Shown: positions 8,241-17,137, counted from the first letter of the stretch. The stretch: DNA of 35,779 bases from Candidatus Woesearchaeota archaeon (GCA_018303725.1 JAGVXP010000053.1:1-35779), one strand, 5' to 3'. A program made the numbers and translations. Notes: generated by a model from the sequence alone, not told the origin.

Positions 8241-9074
8241 TTATTCCAGCCTTTTTACCTCAATGCTTATCGCATCGCAATTAACTTTTATATGCCTAAA
8301 AATGCCTTTCGGGCAAATTGTATATTCTAGGCTGTTTTTATCGCAGTAGTTTATAATCTTTTCTTTTTCTTTATCATTATCAAATTTAACAATAACATTG
8401 ATTCCTTTTTTGTCTTTGTGCAAGATATTGAAATCCCTTAAGTCTTTTTTTATTTTTTCCTTTTTTTCATTGAATAACTCATATCTTTTTTTCAAATTTT
8501 TCAATTTTTTTAATAATTCTGGCAAATATTCTCCATCAAAATGGATGGTATTAAAGATTTCCTTAGGCATTTCAAAATATTCTTTTTTTCTAGCAGACAA
8601 AAAACCGCCATAACATAAGTTGATGGGCTTCCATTCACCAAAAGAGCCCAAGCAAAAGTCAGCGTAATTGCCATCACAAAGTGCTGTTCCAATAGAGCCT
8701 GTAACATCCATTATAACCATGCATTTATTTTTATTGCAGACTTCATAAATCTCCTTTACTGGCTGCTCTGCATAGTAACCAGCAGGCTGGCTGTAGATAA
8801 AGCAATTGGCATTTTTGCTTTTTTCCTTTAAGTCCTTTAAGTCGATAACACCATAATCTGTCTTGACAGCTATTGGCTCTAATTCCAGCATTTTGGAGTA
8901 TTTATAGTAATTAACCCAGCCGCCCTGGTCTGGGTAGAGAACAATTTTTTTGTTTAACTGCAGTTTTCTTGTGCAATACAAAGCTGCGAATATTGCTGTG
9001 TTGCCTCTTTCTGTGAGCTGTATAAAATTATGATTGGTATACTTTTTTAATATGCTGGTTATCTCCTGCTGCAT
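8241..9074 (-). CDS. PLP-dependent fold type I protein, short DegT/DnrJ/EryC1-like
   Basis: A 277-residue protein with the pattern of fold type I PLP enzymes: a substrate/PLP phosphate loop near residues 21-31 (TERGNTAIFAA), the aspartate that contacts the pyridine nitrogen at D123 (VIMDVTGSIG), and a likely Schiff-base lysine at K149 in SFGEWKPINLCYGGF, the layout of the DegT/DnrJ/EryC1/StrS sugar aminotransferases. It is about 100 residues shorter than those enzymes, and the C-terminal small domain is reduced and Lys-rich. It may be a minimal aminotransferase or a relative with another activity. TATA at 9096-9105 suggests a leaderless start at 9074. It heads an operon with the zinc-ribbon gene. 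Confidence 0.75.
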   Translation of the reverse strand: MQQEITSILKKYTNHNFIQLTERGNTAIFAALYCTRKLQLNKKIVLYPDQGGWVNYYKYSKMLELEPIAVKTDYGVIDLKDLKEKSKNANCFIYSQPAGYYAEQPVKEIYEVCNKNKCMVIMDVTGSIGTALCDGNYADFCLGSFGEWKPINLCYGGFLSARKKEYFEMPKEIFNTIHFDGEYLPELLKKLKNLKKRYELFNEKKEKIKKDLRDFNILHKDKKGINVIVKFDNDKEKEKIINYCDKNSLEYTICPKGIFRHIKVNCDAISIEVKRLE

Positions 9075-9095
9075 AGCCCAAAAGAAAATATGTCG

Positions 9096-9105
9096 GTATA
9101 TAAAA
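9096..9105 (-). promoter_or_regulatory. TATA box of the PLP-fold/zinc-ribbon operon
   Basis: The minus strand reads TTTTTATATACCG, about 27 bases before the ATG at 9074. Confidence 0.5.
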
Positions 9106-9110
9106 ATATC

Positions 9111-9614
9111 TTATTTTTTACTAATTTCTTTTCCCAGCCTTATTGCTTCAATATAAACCTCTTCTGACATCCTGAAACCAACTTCAACCAAATCTAACAA
9201 ACAGAGAGTGTAATAATCATAATTTATTAAACCTTCTTTCAATGCTAATAACAAAACACGTATTGTTCCTTTTGGATTTATTCTTAATAATTTTGCTGCA
9301 TCCCTGGCATGATCCTGGTCTACTAATACTTCCAATTTCCTTTTATGGGCCAAAGAGATAGCCTCTGCTTCACCTGCATCTATACCTATCTTTTCAAGAA
9401 TAGGTTCAACTGCTATCTTTTGAACCTTTATCCACCCTTCATTGACAGCCTTTTCAATTTCAATCGCATCTATATAGTTTCTTTTTTTACCTTCATCAAT
9501 AACTTCTTTTTTTACTGCTTCTGGAATTAATATTTCACCAAATAATTCCTTCAGTAAATATAACCTATCTATTTTTGATAGATACACCAAAACAGTTGAA
9601 TTACAAACGATCAT
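9111..9614 (-). CDS. DUF3368 PIN-like toxin
   Basis: A 167-residue protein of the DUF3368 PIN-like nuclease family, the usual toxin partner of UPF0175 antitoxins. The opening MIVCNSTVLVYLSKIDRL aligns with the family start (typically xSNSxPLIxLxKI). The acidic PIN core is visible as DAGEAEAISLA (D79, E82, E84) and VLVDQDHAR (D99, D101), followed by the family's NPKGTIRVLLLALKEGLI. PIN nucleases use such acidic residues to bind metal and cut RNA; the activity is inferred. The ATG overlaps the antitoxin stop by four bases (9611-9614), so translation is coupled. No damage to the frame is seen, so the module looks intact. Confidence 0.88.
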   Translation of the reverse strand: MIVCNSTVLVYLSKIDRLYLLKELFGEILIPEAVKKEVIDEGKKRNYIDAIEIEKAVNEGWIKVQKIAVEPILEKIGIDAGEAEAISLAHKRKLEVLVDQDHARDAAKLLRINPKGTIRVLLLALKEGLINYDYYTLCLLDLVEVGFRMSEEVYIEAIRLGKEISKK

Positions 9615-9919
9615 TTTCCCTTCTTAACAGCCTCAAAATCCTCTCTTAACGATTTCAAGGAATATTGGAAAGGAATGCCTCTTTTAGACGCTATACTCAT
9701 CATCTCTCTCAGGTGCTTCCCTGCTATCTCGCCAGCTCTCCCTAATGTAATCTCGCCTTTTTTGTATAGCTCAAGGGCATAATCCAGTGTTTCTTCTTCC
9801 AATGCCCTGGCTAAAAGCCTTCTGGTTATAGTAGACCTGTCTAGCTTCTCCCTCTTGGCAAAAAAGTCTATCCCTTTTGCCATATCATCATCAACCCTTG
9901 TTGTAACGGTTTCTCCCAT
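9611..9919 (-). CDS. UPF0175 antitoxin with N-terminal ribbon-helix-helix domain
   Basis: A 102-residue protein. The first ~45 residues (TVTTRVDDDMAKGIDFFAKR, then LDRSTITRRLLARAL) form a ribbon-helix-helix DNA-binding domain. Residues ~46-102 carry the UPF0175 signature (YALELYKKGEITLGRAGEIA, then REMMSIASKRGIP). UPF0175 proteins are antitoxins of DUF3368 PIN-like toxins, and the toxin gene follows with an ATGA overlap. The RHH part should bind the operator and repress the operon; the UPF0175 part should neutralise the toxin. The start ATG at 9919 has the ribosome binding site GGTGATC six bases upstream, deciding the start. Palindromes and direct repeats cover the promoter. Confidence 0.9.
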   Translation of the reverse strand: MGETVTTRVDDDMAKGIDFFAKREKLDRSTITRRLLARALEEETLDYALELYKKGEITLGRAGEIAGKHLREMMSIASKRGIPFQYSLKSLREDFEAVKKGK

Positions 9920-9935
9920 TTTTGATCACCTTTTT

Positions 9936-9985
9936 GTGTATTAAATTATAGTGTATTAAATACATATGATATGTATACATATTTA
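9936..9985. promoter_or_regulatory. Promoter and operators of the UPF0175/DUF3368 module
   Basis: The minus-strand TATA element TTTAAATATG lies at about 9977-9987. Between it and the gene are a perfect palindrome, ATACATA-tga-TATGTAT (9960-9976), and two direct repeats of GTGTATTAAAT (9936-9946 and 9951-9961). Overlap of repeated sites with the transcription start is what autorepression by the RHH antitoxin would need. Confidence 0.55.
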
Positions 9986-10016
9986 AATCTTTTGGTTTTG
10001 GGGTTGAGAAACACAA

Positions 10017-10111
10017 AGCTTATATATTCATTGTCATAGTTATACATAACTATATAATATTTTATTTAATTAAAAATAGTTGAATATAGTAAAAAATAGT
10101 TTAACTATGAC
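10017..10111 (+). promoter_or_regulatory. Promoter with palindromic operators for the AbrB-like gene
   Basis: A TATA box (CTTATATATTC, 10019-10029) is followed by the perfect palindrome ATAGTTAT-ac-ATAACTAT (10036-10053), which would cover the transcription start. A second palindrome, ATAGTT-t-AACTAT (10096-10108), overlaps the start codon. An outer perfect inverted repeat, GTCATAGTT (10033-10041) and AACTATGAC (10103-10111), embraces the whole leader, with more ATAGT half sites between. This dense array suggests cooperative autoregulation by the small AbrB-like protein encoded next. Confidence 0.6.
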
Positions 10112-10256
10112 AGAACCCTTATCCTTCATAAAAAGGGTAGCCAAGTCAGGCAGAGGTTTTCTTATTTGGATTCCCAAAGATGTTTCTGATTATATGAGTC
10201 TTAAGGAAGATGATACAGTAGAAGTCAAGATAAGGAAGCTGAAGAAAAATGGATAA
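10107..10256 (+). CDS. SpoVT/AbrB-like swapped-hairpin regulator, 49 residues
   Basis: A 49-residue single-domain protein: MTEPLSFIKRVAKSGRGF, then LIWIPKDVSDYMSLKEDD, then a basic tail. The pattern (x-R-x-V-x-K-x-G-R-G-x-x-I-x-I-P-K-D-V, then L-x-x-x-D-x-V-x-V) is the SpoVT/AbrB swapped-hairpin DNA-binding fold. Such proteins bind as dimers or tetramers to AT-rich promoters and often control their own genes. The ATG lies in the inner operator palindrome. The gene overlaps the pilin-like gene by eight bases (10249-10256), so it is the first gene of the surface-protein operon. It could instead be the antitoxin half of a module, but no toxin-like partner follows. Confidence 0.8.
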   Translation: MTEPLSFIKRVAKSGRGFLIWIPKDVSDYMSLKEDDTVEVKIRKLKKNG

Positions 10257-11268
10257 AAAGGGGCAGATAACATTGTTTATTATTTTGGGCATGGTTATTT
10301 TAGTGGTGGCTGGATTATTGTTCTATTTTAAGGATATTTTATTTGGGAAAGAGTTAGTGGCAACACAAGAAGAATTATTGGTAGAAACACCATTAGAGAT
10401 GCAGCCAATAAGGTTATTCGTTGATGAGTGTATAACAGAAGTTGCTAATCCCGCTGTTTATACACTTGCTTTGCAAGGCGGTTATCTCTACCCTATTCCC
10501 GAATACTCGTTAATCACTGAAAACACAATAATAGCTTATTATTATGATGAAGGTGAGATTACAGCCCCAACTTTAGACGAAATAAAGCAGCAGTTAGAGT
10601 TGTATATAATTGATGCATTGCCTGTTTGTGTTGATAATTTCTCTTCATTTGAAGGAAAAACAATAGAACAAGGGGAAATAACAGTTGAAACTAAAATTTT
10701 AAAAGATAAACTTTTATTCAGGATAAAATATCCGCTTACATTGATAGAAGACATCAGTAAAATAAAAACAGAAGATTTTATTATTAGCGTCCCGGTAAGA
10801 TTGGAATATGTTTATGGTATTTCTCAAGAGATCATTAATAAAATAAAAGAAGACCCAGACCACATAGACATGGCATATCTAGCTGATTTTGATGCAGAAG
10901 TAACAGTTTTACCTTATGATGAGAGTAATATTGTATATTCTATAATTGATGAAGAATCCAGTATAGAGGATGTTCCTTTGGTGTTTATGTTTGCTGCAAA
11001 AATATTTCCAAATTCACCCCCCACTTTAGAATTTATACCAGATTTTGTTTTAAACCAGGGAGAGCAATTTAGTTATGATGTTGATGCTGCTGATGCTGAT
11101 GGAGATAAAATCACTTATTATTCAGATTCTGCTTTGATTAATGTTGATTCTGAAACTGGTATATTCACATTTACGCCGCCTGATGTAGGAGATTATTTAA
11201 TTGAAATTTGCGCTAAAGATAGCTATGAAAAAGAAGACTGCAGGGAAATGAAATTTTTTATACAATAA
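10249..11268 (+). CDS. Pilin-like anchored protein with C-terminal cadherin/Ig-like domain
   Basis: A 339-residue protein. The N-terminus (MDKKGQITLFIILGMVILVV) is a class III, type IV pilin-like signal: a short basic leader, G-Q, then a hydrophobic helix that archaeal prepilin peptidases cleave before. A mixed alpha/beta extracytoplasmic domain of unknown family follows (residues ~40-250; C60 and C129 could pair). The last ~85 residues (PPTLEFIPDFVLNQGEQF onward, with DAADADGDKITYY and ETGIFTFTPPDVGDY) are a putative Ig/cadherin-like (He_PIG) domain, the same type repeated in the 1974-residue surface protein at 22511. The start is the ATG inside the end of the AbrB-like gene. One base separates its stop from the start of the giant secreted protein, so the two are likely partners at the cell surface. 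Confidence 0.8.
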   Translation: MDKKGQITLFIILGMVILVVAGLLFYFKDILFGKELVATQEELLVETPLEMQPIRLFVDECITEVANPAVYTLALQGGYLYPIPEYSLITENTIIAYYYDEGEITAPTLDEIKQQLELYIIDALPVCVDNFSSFEGKTIEQGEITVETKILKDKLLFRIKYPLTLIEDISKIKTEDFIISVPVRLEYVYGISQEIINKIKEDPDHIDMAYLADFDAEVTVLPYDESNIVYSIIDEESSIEDVPLVFMFAAKIFPNSPPTLEFIPDFVLNQGEQFSYDVDAADADGDKITYYSDSALINVDSETGIFTFTPPDVGDYLIEICAKDSYEKEDCREMKFFIQ

Positions 11269-11269
11269 G

Positions 11270-14200
11270 ATGGATGGATTAATAAAATTAAAAAGTGTAA
11301 TTTTGAGTTTGATAATCATATTTAGCTGTTTTAGCACGTCTGTGTTTGCTAATGGAGAAGCTGCCCCTTCTGGAACTGCTGCAACTGATGTTAAATATGA
11401 AGATTGGAAAGAGCAGGCAAAAAAAGATGCAAATGGCCTATCAGCAGCAGACATAACAGCACATGTTAATGAAGAGGATTTTAAGGTCAGCTATATCAAC
11501 AAAATACAAGATCCAACAAAAGTGCAAGCAGTATTAGAAGCAATGGACTCAAAAAAATTTGCTCTATACACGCAAGGAGCCGATCCAATTCAATTACAGC
11601 AGCAGCTGAATAAAGTAAGTGATTGGAGCAAAGTGCCTGATGAGAATGTAGCACAGATTAACAGCATTGAAGTTTTGGCTGGAGGTGCAGAACCAACAAT
11701 AACCAGAATGGGCAACAGAATTTCTGCTCTTAACCAGAAAACATTTGAAGATTCTATTAAAAAATTGACAAACACACAGAGTAGCCCTTATAGCTATGAT
11801 GTCAGCGGAAGCAAAAAATCATCAGTAGGAAAAGTTGGAGAAAAATGGGTTATAACTATTGAAGGTAGAACATTAGAGCCGTCAAATAAATTCGCAGAAG
11901 GCATTACAGGATGGATTGCTGTTGATGACCCAGCACATTTTAGGGCTGTAATGGACGAAGAGGACCCTAGTGTTAAAGCAGGGATAGAAGAAGCCGTGAG
12001 AATATTGCAGAACACAGAATTGGGTAAGAAAGCAACAGCCGGCCAGCCTTTAACACCTCAAGAGCAAGAAACCTTGAACTATTTAAAAGAAGAGCTGCAA
12101 AGAACAATCGATGAAGCTAACCAAAATATTAATTTAAATGTTCCAGTATATGCGGATTCTATCAAAGCGCTAAACGATGGAAGTTTAGAATTAACAGGCA
12201 ACCAAGTTGTTGTTATAGGCCATCTTAAAAATTTCAAAGTTAAAAACAATGGCAATTTAATCGCTGATGTTGTTGAAAACAGAGAAGGCTCTTTTGAAGT
12301 GGAGGGTTTCAACATAAAAGCTGATGATGCTGAAGCTTACACGCCTACTGATTATTTTGATGGAGGCTTTATAAGAACAATTACTGATGACAAGGCTGAT
12401 ATTGAAACACTTCCTTTAGCTGGAAGGCAAACAGTTTATGTTGATTTAACCGATCCAGACAATTTGATTGGAGGAGAAACAAGCGGGAGAAAAGTAAGAT
12501 GGCATAAAGAACAGCAAAGCCCTGATTCTATATTTTTTAGAGGTGAGATACCCAAAGAGGTTAAAGATAAAACTCAAAAAGCTAAAGAAAATATCCCTAA
12601 AGCCCAATCAGAAGAGGGTGAAGTTTGGATTAAAAGAGAAAAAGATAATTTATTTATTTACTCTACTGGCGCTGTGCAATTAAGCTCTTATCATTATGAA
12701 GGTGAAAAGCCAGTTAAAGACACAAACCCAAAATTCAGGTTTGTTGGTGTTGGGGCAGATTCAAAACTGGATTCTTTAACAAATAAGCAACTCGAAAGAA
12801 CAGAATCTTATGCCTATGGAAGATTTATTTATGAAGACAGGAATACAGCTTATGACAGCTCCCAATTTAAGGGTGAAAATCCTGAAATGATAAGTCTGAT
12901 AATATCAGGAGACGGTGGAGCTGAAAAAGTAAGGATTGACGGCCCAGAAGGCAGCTTTATGAGATATACCCAAAAAGGGCAGATAAAACATTGGATTTCT
13001 GAAGAGCAAATGCTTGTTAATGCTGAAGACAAATTAGGAAACTATGTTATAGAGTTAAAAAAAGAAGATGGAAAAATAAAATATTTGCCTTCTGCCAGCT
13101 TAGTTGGAAAAGAATTAAAAGAGAATGAATTCCTAGTTATAAACAAAATAACAATGATGGAATTAGACGACCAAGAGGACTACCTTGCAATTGAGCAGAA
13201 TGGCATTATTGCTTATGAACAATCAGATGGAGAAGGAAAATTAAAAGGCACTATCATCTCAGATTCAAAAAGCGTAAGATTTGCATTAGGACAAAATTTA
13301 GTTAGTGTAACTGATGAACAAGAAAGAGTATATAATAAATTAGTTGGCGGGGATTATGGGTTATCTAACGAGGAGCTTAAAACTTTAAAAGATAGTGAAA
13401 AGCTAAGAGGCCATATATTGGAGACTAGCGGGATAGTTGTAGATAGATTAACTGACGCAGCATACATTAATAAAATCAAAGAAAGCGATGAAGGAATTAA
13501 AAAAAGCGCTGAAATTGATGAACAAGCAAAAATAATCCAGCAACAGCTAATAGATAATGGTATTATTAATACTGATGGCTCTTTAAAAGATGGTTTAACT
13601 GAAACAATGCAAAACCAGCTCAATGAGCTAAAAGTTAAAAGGTATGAAGCGCAAAAGCAAAGAGTTGATGCTACAATAAGCCGTCTTCAAGCAGGTGGAA
13701 TTGATACAACAGATTTAGAGTTCAACTCAAAACTAATTAGTATGAACATAGATTATACTGAAGGGAGGGTTGGAGGGATTATTAGAGATGGATTAGATCT
13801 TTTAGCTGAAGCTAAAGGTGATAAAGAAAAAGAAAAAGAAGTAAGATATCTTCTTGGTCTAAGTTATCTAGAAGCTGCAAGAAGAGCGCCAAATTTGTAT
13901 CCAAATGGCGCACAGCTTGCAAGAATCAATTTTGAGAAAGTTGCTGACCTTGACCCTGATTCTTCTGAAGGGCAAACTGCCAAAGAAATTATGAGAGAGA
14001 TAGATATTTCTACTTTATCAATGATAGGAAAAGCACTTGGTGAAGAGCAAGGTGCAGCCATAGAAAGGATTGAGAACAAGCTTGGCTTAAAAAGAAAATT
14101 AGGCGGTGTTTTTACAAGGGGTGTTAGTGAATCTTTGTTAGGTCTTTTTGGAGGCGGAGCAATGTATGAAACAGCTATTTATCAAGAAGAAGGTTTAAGT

Positions 14201-17137
14201 GAGCAAGCTAAAGGAGTTATATTAATAAAAGGATTAATGAAACAAAAAAACCCAGCTACTGATGAATATTACACATTAAATGAAATAAGGCAACTTAAAA
14301 AAAGACAAATGGCAGAACTATTTAAATTAGAGATAGATAGTACAAACAAAGAGGAAAAAGATAGGGCTGTAAAAGCTGCTGTAGAGATGACATCAGCAAT
14401 AGGCACAGCATTCAATAATCCAGATATGGAAGTTTTAGCAAAAGGTGGAATAGGCAGTTATCAGTTTGGCAATTACTTGGGAGATGAAGAAAGGGCATGG
14501 TATGATGTTGGTTTAGATGTCACAAAACACATAAATGCTTTAAATGTTGCCTTATTTTTAGCTCCTGGTGCCACGGTTGGAAGAGGTACAGTTATGACTT
14601 ATATAGGTGTTGGTATAAAAACAATTCCAGGCGCAACAACAGCAGGTGGGGCTATAATTAAACAAATCCCGACTTTCCAAAAAATGGGAAGCGCGCTGGT
14701 AAGAGAAAGAGCCGTGCCTGGGTTATGGAAATTAACAGAAAGAGGACGTGCTATAAAAATAAATAACCTGGCATTAAAAGCTCAGGAATTATATAATACA
14801 GGAAAAACAACAGAGGCAGCAAAAGCATATGCTGAAGCTTCTAAATTATTAAAAGAAACAACTGTTCCGGGAGCAAGTCTTAATTTAGCAGCAGAAGCTT
14901 CTTCTGAATCTATAGCTGCCTTATTGAAAGAATCAAAAGCTGTACATGAAGCAGCAGTACAATCTGCACAAGCAGCAAAAGCACAATCATTCTGGCGTAA
15001 AGAAAGGTCAACATGGAATGGTGTAAAATCACTAGCACAAAAAACAGGAGAATTAGGAGGAAGCATAAGAACAAGTTTAGAAAACATAAATTTAAATGGA
15101 CTAAAAGCTCAACGTGAAGCAGCTAACATTAAATTAACCCAGTTAAGACAAGAAGCCCCTGTATTAAAAGTCGCTGAGCAAAAAGGAAAAGAGATGGGGA
15201 TAGAATTAAAAGGTAAAGCTGCTACTTACACTAATGATGCTGGAGGTGTAATTAAGGGTGATATAGAACAAGTTGTTGCTTCTGAAGGCAAATTATCAAA
15301 AATAACGTTAAAATCTGCTGAGGGAAAACTAATAGTTATTGAAGGAGAAGCTAATTTAGGTAGATTAACTGTCGGAACAACGAGTGAAGAAATAGTGCAA
15401 TTAGAAAAAACAATAGCTCAACTAGGGGCAGAAATTAAAGGAGCAGAACAAGCACAAGCTGCAAGAGCTACGATAATTGCAAAAGCAAAGGCTGCACAAG
15501 GTGTTGATAAAGCAAAATTGCCTCAAGCAGAAGCAAAAGCAGGAGCAGCAGAAGTAAAAAGAGCAGCACCAACTGCAGCTGGAGCTGAAGCAGCAGCACC
15601 TAAAAGTCTCGGAACAGTAAGGGATTACAATTTATTAACAAAACAGCAGGTAGATGATTTGGTAAAAGGGCTTTCTCCACAAGAGAAAAAATTCCTTAAA
15701 GCAATGTCAACACAAACCCCTAAATATGTTCAATCTGAACTTACATTGGAATCTCAAGGTGCTGCTATAACAAGAGATGATGTTATAGCTTATCTAAAAA
15801 TGGCTGAAAAAGATCCATCTGTATTCTCTTTAACTCAAGATAGGATGTTAACAACTATCTCTAGAGAGATTGAAACAACAATTACAGACATCGCCACAGG
15901 TAAATTAGTAAAAATAACTGAAGAAAATTGGATGAGGTATGGAAGAAGAGGCAGATATGTGGATGCACGTGATACATTAGGAGGAAAAATATCTGGTTTT
16001 GCAGATAATGTTCCTGAAGTAAAAGTTATGGGAGAAACCCTGCCAGAATTTGTCGCTCCTTTAAACGAACATTTAAGTGCATTAAAAAATACTAAGTTAA
16101 CAGGACAACAAAAATATGAACTGCTTCCTCTAGAAAGAAAACAAGCAGTAAATGATTTTGTAATGGGGGGCGGAAGTTTTGATGATGCAATTGCAGCAGA
16201 AGCTGCTAGAACACAAAATTTGATTGATTATGCTCCTAAGTTATTTGCTCAAAAAGCCGCATCTACACCAAAACCAACAACACCAGTAGCTGATTCAATC
16301 AAAACATTCAAAACAAGCGCAGAAGAGAGATTAAAAGAATTTGGATTTGGTGATAAAGCTGCAAAAGAAGCAGCAGGTAGAGCAGGAAATGATGCAGACG
16401 ATATAATAAGAGCATGGCAAAAGGACAAAGAGGCAAGCGCAAGATTCCTTAACCTAGATGGCACTTTAACTCGAGAAGGTATTATAAAATTAAAAGTTGA
16501 CATGCGCTCTAAAATTGGAGGAACCGTAGCAGGAAAAGGCACGCCAGGATTCACACAACCAGTTAGAGAAGAGATCACGGGCCTTTTTGATGATGCATTT
16601 AAACCAAAAGTTCCAAAAGCACTTCTAAAAATACAACCAGAACCAGTAATTGGGCCTGCTTATAAGGGCACAGGTATTATTTATCCGCCTTCTTTGCTCA
16701 GAGCATACAGAGAAGGTTATCTAGGCGCTCTTATGCTGCCTTACATAGATTTAGAAACAGGGGATACAACACCAATAGAGGTAACGCCAATACCTACTGA
16801 TGATATAACTGCTGATCAATTTAATATAAGAATTCCAACTGAACCAGCTGAAGAGGAACAAGAAGCTCCGGAAAGAAATGAAGATGAATTTGAAGTAAAG
16901 GTTGATGAAAAAGGGGAGGTAAAGGAAGTTGTAGATGTTAAAAAAAGAACGCTTGTAACAGAGCCTGAAAAACTAAAGGCAATACAAGTTATACTAACTC
17001 AATATTACACAACACCAGTCAGCTATTATGATTATTGCGATTCGATTGGAGGCAGCTGTGAAAAAGAGTGTGGTGAAGATGAAGAAACATTTAGCCATAC
17101 AGACTGTGCTGAAACATTCTTAGTTTGCTGTTTGTGA
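11270..17137 (+). CDS. Giant secreted protein with beta-defensin-like six-cysteine tail
   Basis: A 1955-residue protein with a Sec-type signal peptide (residues 1-27, hydrophobic core VILSLIIIFSCFSTSVFA). I do not recognise the overall family. In order: a helical N-region; a strand-rich part at about 290-360 that may be a beta-helix (SLELTGNQVVVIGHLKNFKV); TPR-like helices at about 850-905 (YLLGLSYLEAARRAPNLYP) and 1163-1200; a hydrophobic stretch near 1090-1130; an Ala-rich coiled coil near 1390-1450; and an acidic linker near 1855-1890. The mature chain has no cysteine until residue 1923, then six at 1923, 1930, 1934, 1946, 1953 and 1954: spacing C-x6-C-x3-C-x11-C-x6-CC. Third gene of the AbrB/pilin-like operon. 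Its 3' end overlaps the convergent gene by 18 bases. Possible roles: host-contact effector or structural surface protein. Confidence 0.85.
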   Translation: MDGLIKLKSVILSLIIIFSCFSTSVFANGEAAPSGTAATDVKYEDWKEQAKKDANGLSAADITAHVNEEDFKVSYINKIQDPTKVQAVLEAMDSKKFALYTQGADPIQLQQQLNKVSDWSKVPDENVAQINSIEVLAGGAEPTITRMGNRISALNQKTFEDSIKKLTNTQSSPYSYDVSGSKKSSVGKVGEKWVITIEGRTLEPSNKFAEGITGWIAVDDPAHFRAVMDEEDPSVKAGIEEAVRILQNTELGKKATAGQPLTPQEQETLNYLKEELQRTIDEANQNINLNVPVYADSIKALNDGSLELTGNQVVVIGHLKNFKVKNNGNLIADVVENREGSFEVEGFNIKADDAEAYTPTDYFDGGFIRTITDDKADIETLPLAGRQTVYVDLTDPDNLIGGETSGRKVRWHKEQQSPDSIFFRGEIPKEVKDKTQKAKENIPKAQSEEGEVWIKREKDNLFIYSTGAVQLSSYHYEGEKPVKDTNPKFRFVGVGADSKLDSLTNKQLERTESYAYGRFIYEDRNTAYDSSQFKGENPEMISLIISGDGGAEKVRIDGPEGSFMRYTQKGQIKHWISEEQMLVNAEDKLGNYVIELKKEDGKIKYLPSASLVGKELKENEFLVINKITMMELDDQEDYLAIEQNGIIAYEQSDGEGKLKGTIISDSKSVRFALGQNLVSVTDEQERVYNKLVGGDYGLSNEELKTLKDSEKLRGHILETSGIVVDRLTDAAYINKIKESDEGIKKSAEIDEQAKIIQQQLIDNGIINTDGSLKDGLTETMQNQLNELKVKRYEAQKQRVDATISRLQAGGIDTTDLEFNSKLISMNIDYTEGRVGGIIRDGLDLLAEAKGDKEKEKEVRYLLGLSYLEAARRAPNLYPNGAQLARINFEKVADLDPDSSEGQTAKEIMREIDISTLSMIGKALGEEQGAAIERIENKLGLKRKLGGVFTRGVSESLLGLFGGGAMYETAIYQEEGLSEQAKGVILIKGLMKQKNPATDEYYTLNEIRQLKKRQMAELFKLEIDSTNKEEKDRAVKAAVEMTSAIGTAFNNPDMEVLAKGGIGSYQFGNYLGDEERAWYDVGLDVTKHINALNVALFLAPGATVGRGTVMTYIGVGIKTIPGATTAGGAIIKQIPTFQKMGSALVRERAVPGLWKLTERGRAIKINNLALKAQELYNTGKTTEAAKAYAEASKLLKETTVPGASLNLAAEASSESIAALLKESKAVHEAAVQSAQAAKAQSFWRKERSTWNGVKSLAQKTGELGGSIRTSLENINLNGLKAQREAANIKLTQLRQEAPVLKVAEQKGKEMGIELKGKAATYTNDAGGVIKGDIEQVVASEGKLSKITLKSAEGKLIVIEGEANLGRLTVGTTSEEIVQLEKTIAQLGAEIKGAEQAQAARATIIAKAKAAQGVDKAKLPQAEAKAGAAEVKRAAPTAAGAEAAAPKSLGTVRDYNLLTKQQVDDLVKGLSPQEKKFLKAMSTQTPKYVQSELTLESQGAAITRDDVIAYLKMAEKDPSVFSLTQDRMLTTISREIETTITDIATGKLVKITEENWMRYGRRGRYVDARDTLGGKISGFADNVPEVKVMGETLPEFVAPLNEHLSALKNTKLTGQQKYELLPLERKQAVNDFVMGGGSFDDAIAAEAARTQNLIDYAPKLFAQKAASTPKPTTPVADSIKTFKTSAEERLKEFGFGDKAAKEAAGRAGNDADDIIRAWQKDKEASARFLNLDGTLTREGIIKLKVDMRSKIGGTVAGKGTPGFTQPVREEITGLFDDAFKPKVPKALLKIQPEPVIGPAYKGTGIIYPPSLLRAYREGYLGALMLPYIDLETGDTTPIEVTPIPTDDITADQFNIRIPTEPAEEEQEAPERNEDEFEVKVDEKGEVKEVVDVKKRTLVTEPEKLKAIQVILTQYYTTPVSYYDYCDSIGGSCEKECGEDEETFSHTDCAETFLVCCL

